Shown: positions 45,944 through 47,148 of the stretch, piece after piece | Layout: each line of letters begins with the position of its first letter | How positions within the stretch are numbered: the first letter of the stretch is position 1 | Assembly (NCBI GenBank): GCA_019116805.1 | Contig: DXAV01000063.1 | Span: 1-47,148 of the forward strand | Reading direction: 5' to 3' | Source: Candidatus Bacteroides merdavium | GTDB taxonomy: Bacteria; Bacteroidota; Bacteroidia; Bacteroidales; Bacteroidaceae | Length of the DNA stretch: 47,148 nt | Translations under genes and position numbers: made by a program | Notes under the pieces: generated by a model | What the model was told of the DNA's origin: nothing | Seen by the model: the letters and a program-made list of their open reading frames with translations, nothing else | Database searches by the model: none

Positions 45944-46948
45944 ATGAGCAAAGAACAAAATAACGTAGCTATCTTAGGCGCAGGCCATATTGCAGCCAAG
46001 ATGGCCGCTACCCTGCAACAGATGAAGGACGTAAACTGCTATGCAGTAGCCTCGCGCGAACAGCTCCGTGCCGAGTCCTTCGCCAAAGAATGGGGATTCA
46101 AGCAAGCCTACGGCTCGTATGAAGAACTGGCTGCTGACCCTCACGTGGACTTAGTTTACATCGCCACGCCCCACTCACACCACTACGAGCATGCCCGTCT
46201 GTGCATACTGAACGGTAAGGCAGTGCTCTGCGAAAAAGCCTTCACAGCCAATGCACGGCAGGCCGAAGAACTGTTGCGACTGGCCCGAGAACACAATGTG
46301 TTCATCACCGAAGCCATCTGGACACGCTACATGCCTTTCTCCGGCACCATCCGCGAACTGGTGTTCAGCGGTGCCATCGGCCGCCCGCAGATGCTGACGG
46401 CCAGCTTGGGATACCCTGTCGCTCACAAGGAACGCATCGCCAAACCCGAACTGTGCGGAGGTGCCCTGCTTGACCTCGGCGTCTATCCCATCAACTTCGC
46501 CCGCATGATATTCGGTACAGACATCGAGGACATCCGGTCGCATTGTGTAAAGAACGCCAATGGAGTAGATATTCAAAACAGCATTTCTTTCCGCTACGCC
46601 GACGGCAAGATGGCCGTGATGCAAGTTACAGCCAGTTGTGCCAACGACCGCCAAGGTATCATCTCGGGTGAGAAAGGCTACATCGTGGTGGACAATATCA
46701 ACAACCCGCACCAGGCCTCCATCTACGACTCCGACCACCAACTGGTGAAAATCTATGACTGCCAACCCCAGATCAGCGGCTATGAATACGAAGTGCAAGC
46801 CTCTATCGATGCCCTGCGTAAAGGACTGTTGGAAACCTCAGCCATGCCTCATGCCGAAACCCTCGAAATCATGCGCCTGTTCGACAAACTGCGGATGGAA
46901 TGGGGCGTAGTCTATCCGGCCGATACCGAGGAGACGGGAAGAGAATAG
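45944..46948 (+). CDS. Gfo/Idh/MocA family oxidoreductase
   Basis: 334 aa. N-terminal Rossmann fold with VAILGAGHIAAKMAATLQQM. DLVYIATPHSHHYEHARLCI and KAVLCEKAFTANARQAEELL follow (Lys of the EKP-type motif appears as CEKAF), then LCGGALLDLGVYPINFARMI. The family oxidises or reduces sugars and related compounds with NAD(P). The substrate cannot be read. No sugar-catabolic genes lie next to it. A short weak hairpin follows the stop codon (GCTTTT and AAAAGC, 46960-46976). Confidence 0.92.
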   Translation: MSKEQNNVAILGAGHIAAKMAATLQQMKDVNCYAVASREQLRAESFAKEWGFKQAYGSYEELAADPHVDLVYIATPHSHHYEHARLCILNGKAVLCEKAFTANARQAEELLRLAREHNVFITEAIWTRYMPFSGTIRELVFSGAIGRPQMLTASLGYPVAHKERIAKPELCGGALLDLGVYPINFARMIFGTDIEDIRSHCVKNANGVDIQNSISFRYADGKMAVMQVTASCANDRQGIISGEKGYIVVDNINNPHQASIYDSDHQLVKIYDCQPQISGYEYEVQASIDALRKGLLETSAMPHAETLEIMRLFDKLRMEWGVVYPADTEETGRE

Positions 46949-46987
46949 TAAAATTGACAGCTTTTCTAAAAAAAGCATGGAATATTG

Positions 46988-47017
46988 TTTGCATTTCAAA
47001 GAAAAGCATTACATTTG
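46988..47017 (+). promoter_or_regulatory. Promoter of the aromatic leader transcript
   Basis: TTTG at 46988-46991 and TACATTTG at 47010-47017 are separated by 18 nt, among the best fits to the Bacteroides -33/-7 pattern in the window. Transcription would start near 47024, about 21 nt before the leader ATG. Confidence 0.7.
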
Positions 47018-47044
47018 CCGACGAAATAACAACAAAAGCAAAAT

Positions 47045-47131
47045 ATGAACCTGTTTACTTACGCATATTACTTCTTCTTTTACTTTTACTTTAGCCACAA
47101 AGTAGAGCGGGAGTTTGTATGTGTCAAGTGA
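47045..47131 (+). CDS. Phe/Tyr-rich leader peptide (attenuator)
   Basis: A 28-codon frame, ATG at 47045 and TGA at 47129-47131. Residues 4-16 read FTYAYYFFFYFYF: 11 of 13 are Phe (6) or Tyr (5), and 12 of 28 overall. The rest is ordinary (SHKVEREFVCVK). It sits 97 nt after the oxidoreductase stop codon and directly behind a good promoter. Such a peptide is what is expected when ribosome stalling at Phe and Tyr codons controls transcription of a phenylalanine/tyrosine operon (compare the Phe-rich PheL of E. coli). The regulated gene and the terminator/antiterminator hairpins lie beyond the window; only 17 nt remain after the stop. Translation is inferred, not shown. Confidence 0.7.
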   Translation: MNLFTYAYYFFFYFYFSHKVEREFVCVK

Positions 47132-47148
47132 CAGTGACGCTTAAGAAC

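Noticed and set aside
46900..47094. 64-codon frame ending in a Leu run
   Set aside because: It is a shifted reading of the Phe/Tyr-rich leader and overlaps the oxidoreductase gene; the leader frame has its own promoter and start.

Overview
The window looks like a chromosomal segment of a Bacteroidaceae species (Bacteroides or a close relative). The signs are the promoter grammar (many -7 boxes of the form TAnnTTTG, few visible Shine-Dalgarno sites), typical Bacteroidetes families (DUF1599, DUF4827, DUF2027-Smr, a HAD-hotdog fusion, an MG2-type secreted protein with a TonB-plug-like piece) and the gene order pdxJ-exbB-exbD-tonB-DJ-1-ispD-recG. The species cannot be named from this. Most of the window is ordinary core genome; I see no phage, IS element, CRISPR array, tRNA or rRNA.

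Layout. 1-4.6 kb: the 3' end of a LysM lytic transglycosylase, a Rel/SpoT alarmone enzyme, a MerR regulator and a membrane-anchored M23 peptidase. 4.8-7.4 kb: alaS with a long leader, followed by a 161-bp palindromic element and a 22-bp-period tandem repeat. 7.9-11.9 kb: a secreted thioredoxin-like lipoprotein and an MG2-type surface protein in one operon. 12.2-16.0 kb: DUF1599, a MauE/DoxX-like membrane protein, tpiA, a SPOR protein and folE, all leftward. 16.1-23.3 kb: an M23-LysM peptidase, then the leftward pdxJ-to-recG operon, which contains a TonB energising complex. 23.4-35.2 kb, rightward: nadK, tsaC, a ClC channel, fmt, rpe, comEC, a HAD-hotdog menaquinone-pathway fusion, an NrnA-like DHH phosphoesterase, a DUF4827 lipoprotein and glmM. 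35.3-39.1 kb: Nudix, queA, DUF2027-Smr and yaaA.

39.2-41.2 kb is the one clearly accessory-looking stretch: an AT-rich orphan gene with an HsdR-N-type nuclease fold, then about 0.9 kb of non-coding DNA packed with tandem and inverted repeats. 41.3-46.9 kb returns to core genes: recJ, recQ, a TPR protein and a Gfo/Idh/MocA oxidoreductase.

The most interesting signal is at the right edge. A well-formed promoter (TTTG, 18 nt, TACATTTG) drives a 28-codon reading frame in which 11 of 13 consecutive residues are Phe or Tyr. This is the hallmark of a transcription-attenuation leader peptide for an aromatic amino acid operon that would start just beyond the window. Other points worth a second look are the two repeat families, the orphan nuclease, a membrane protein with a thioredoxin-like domain that has no CxxC, and several genes whose real start is settled by the position of the promoter.
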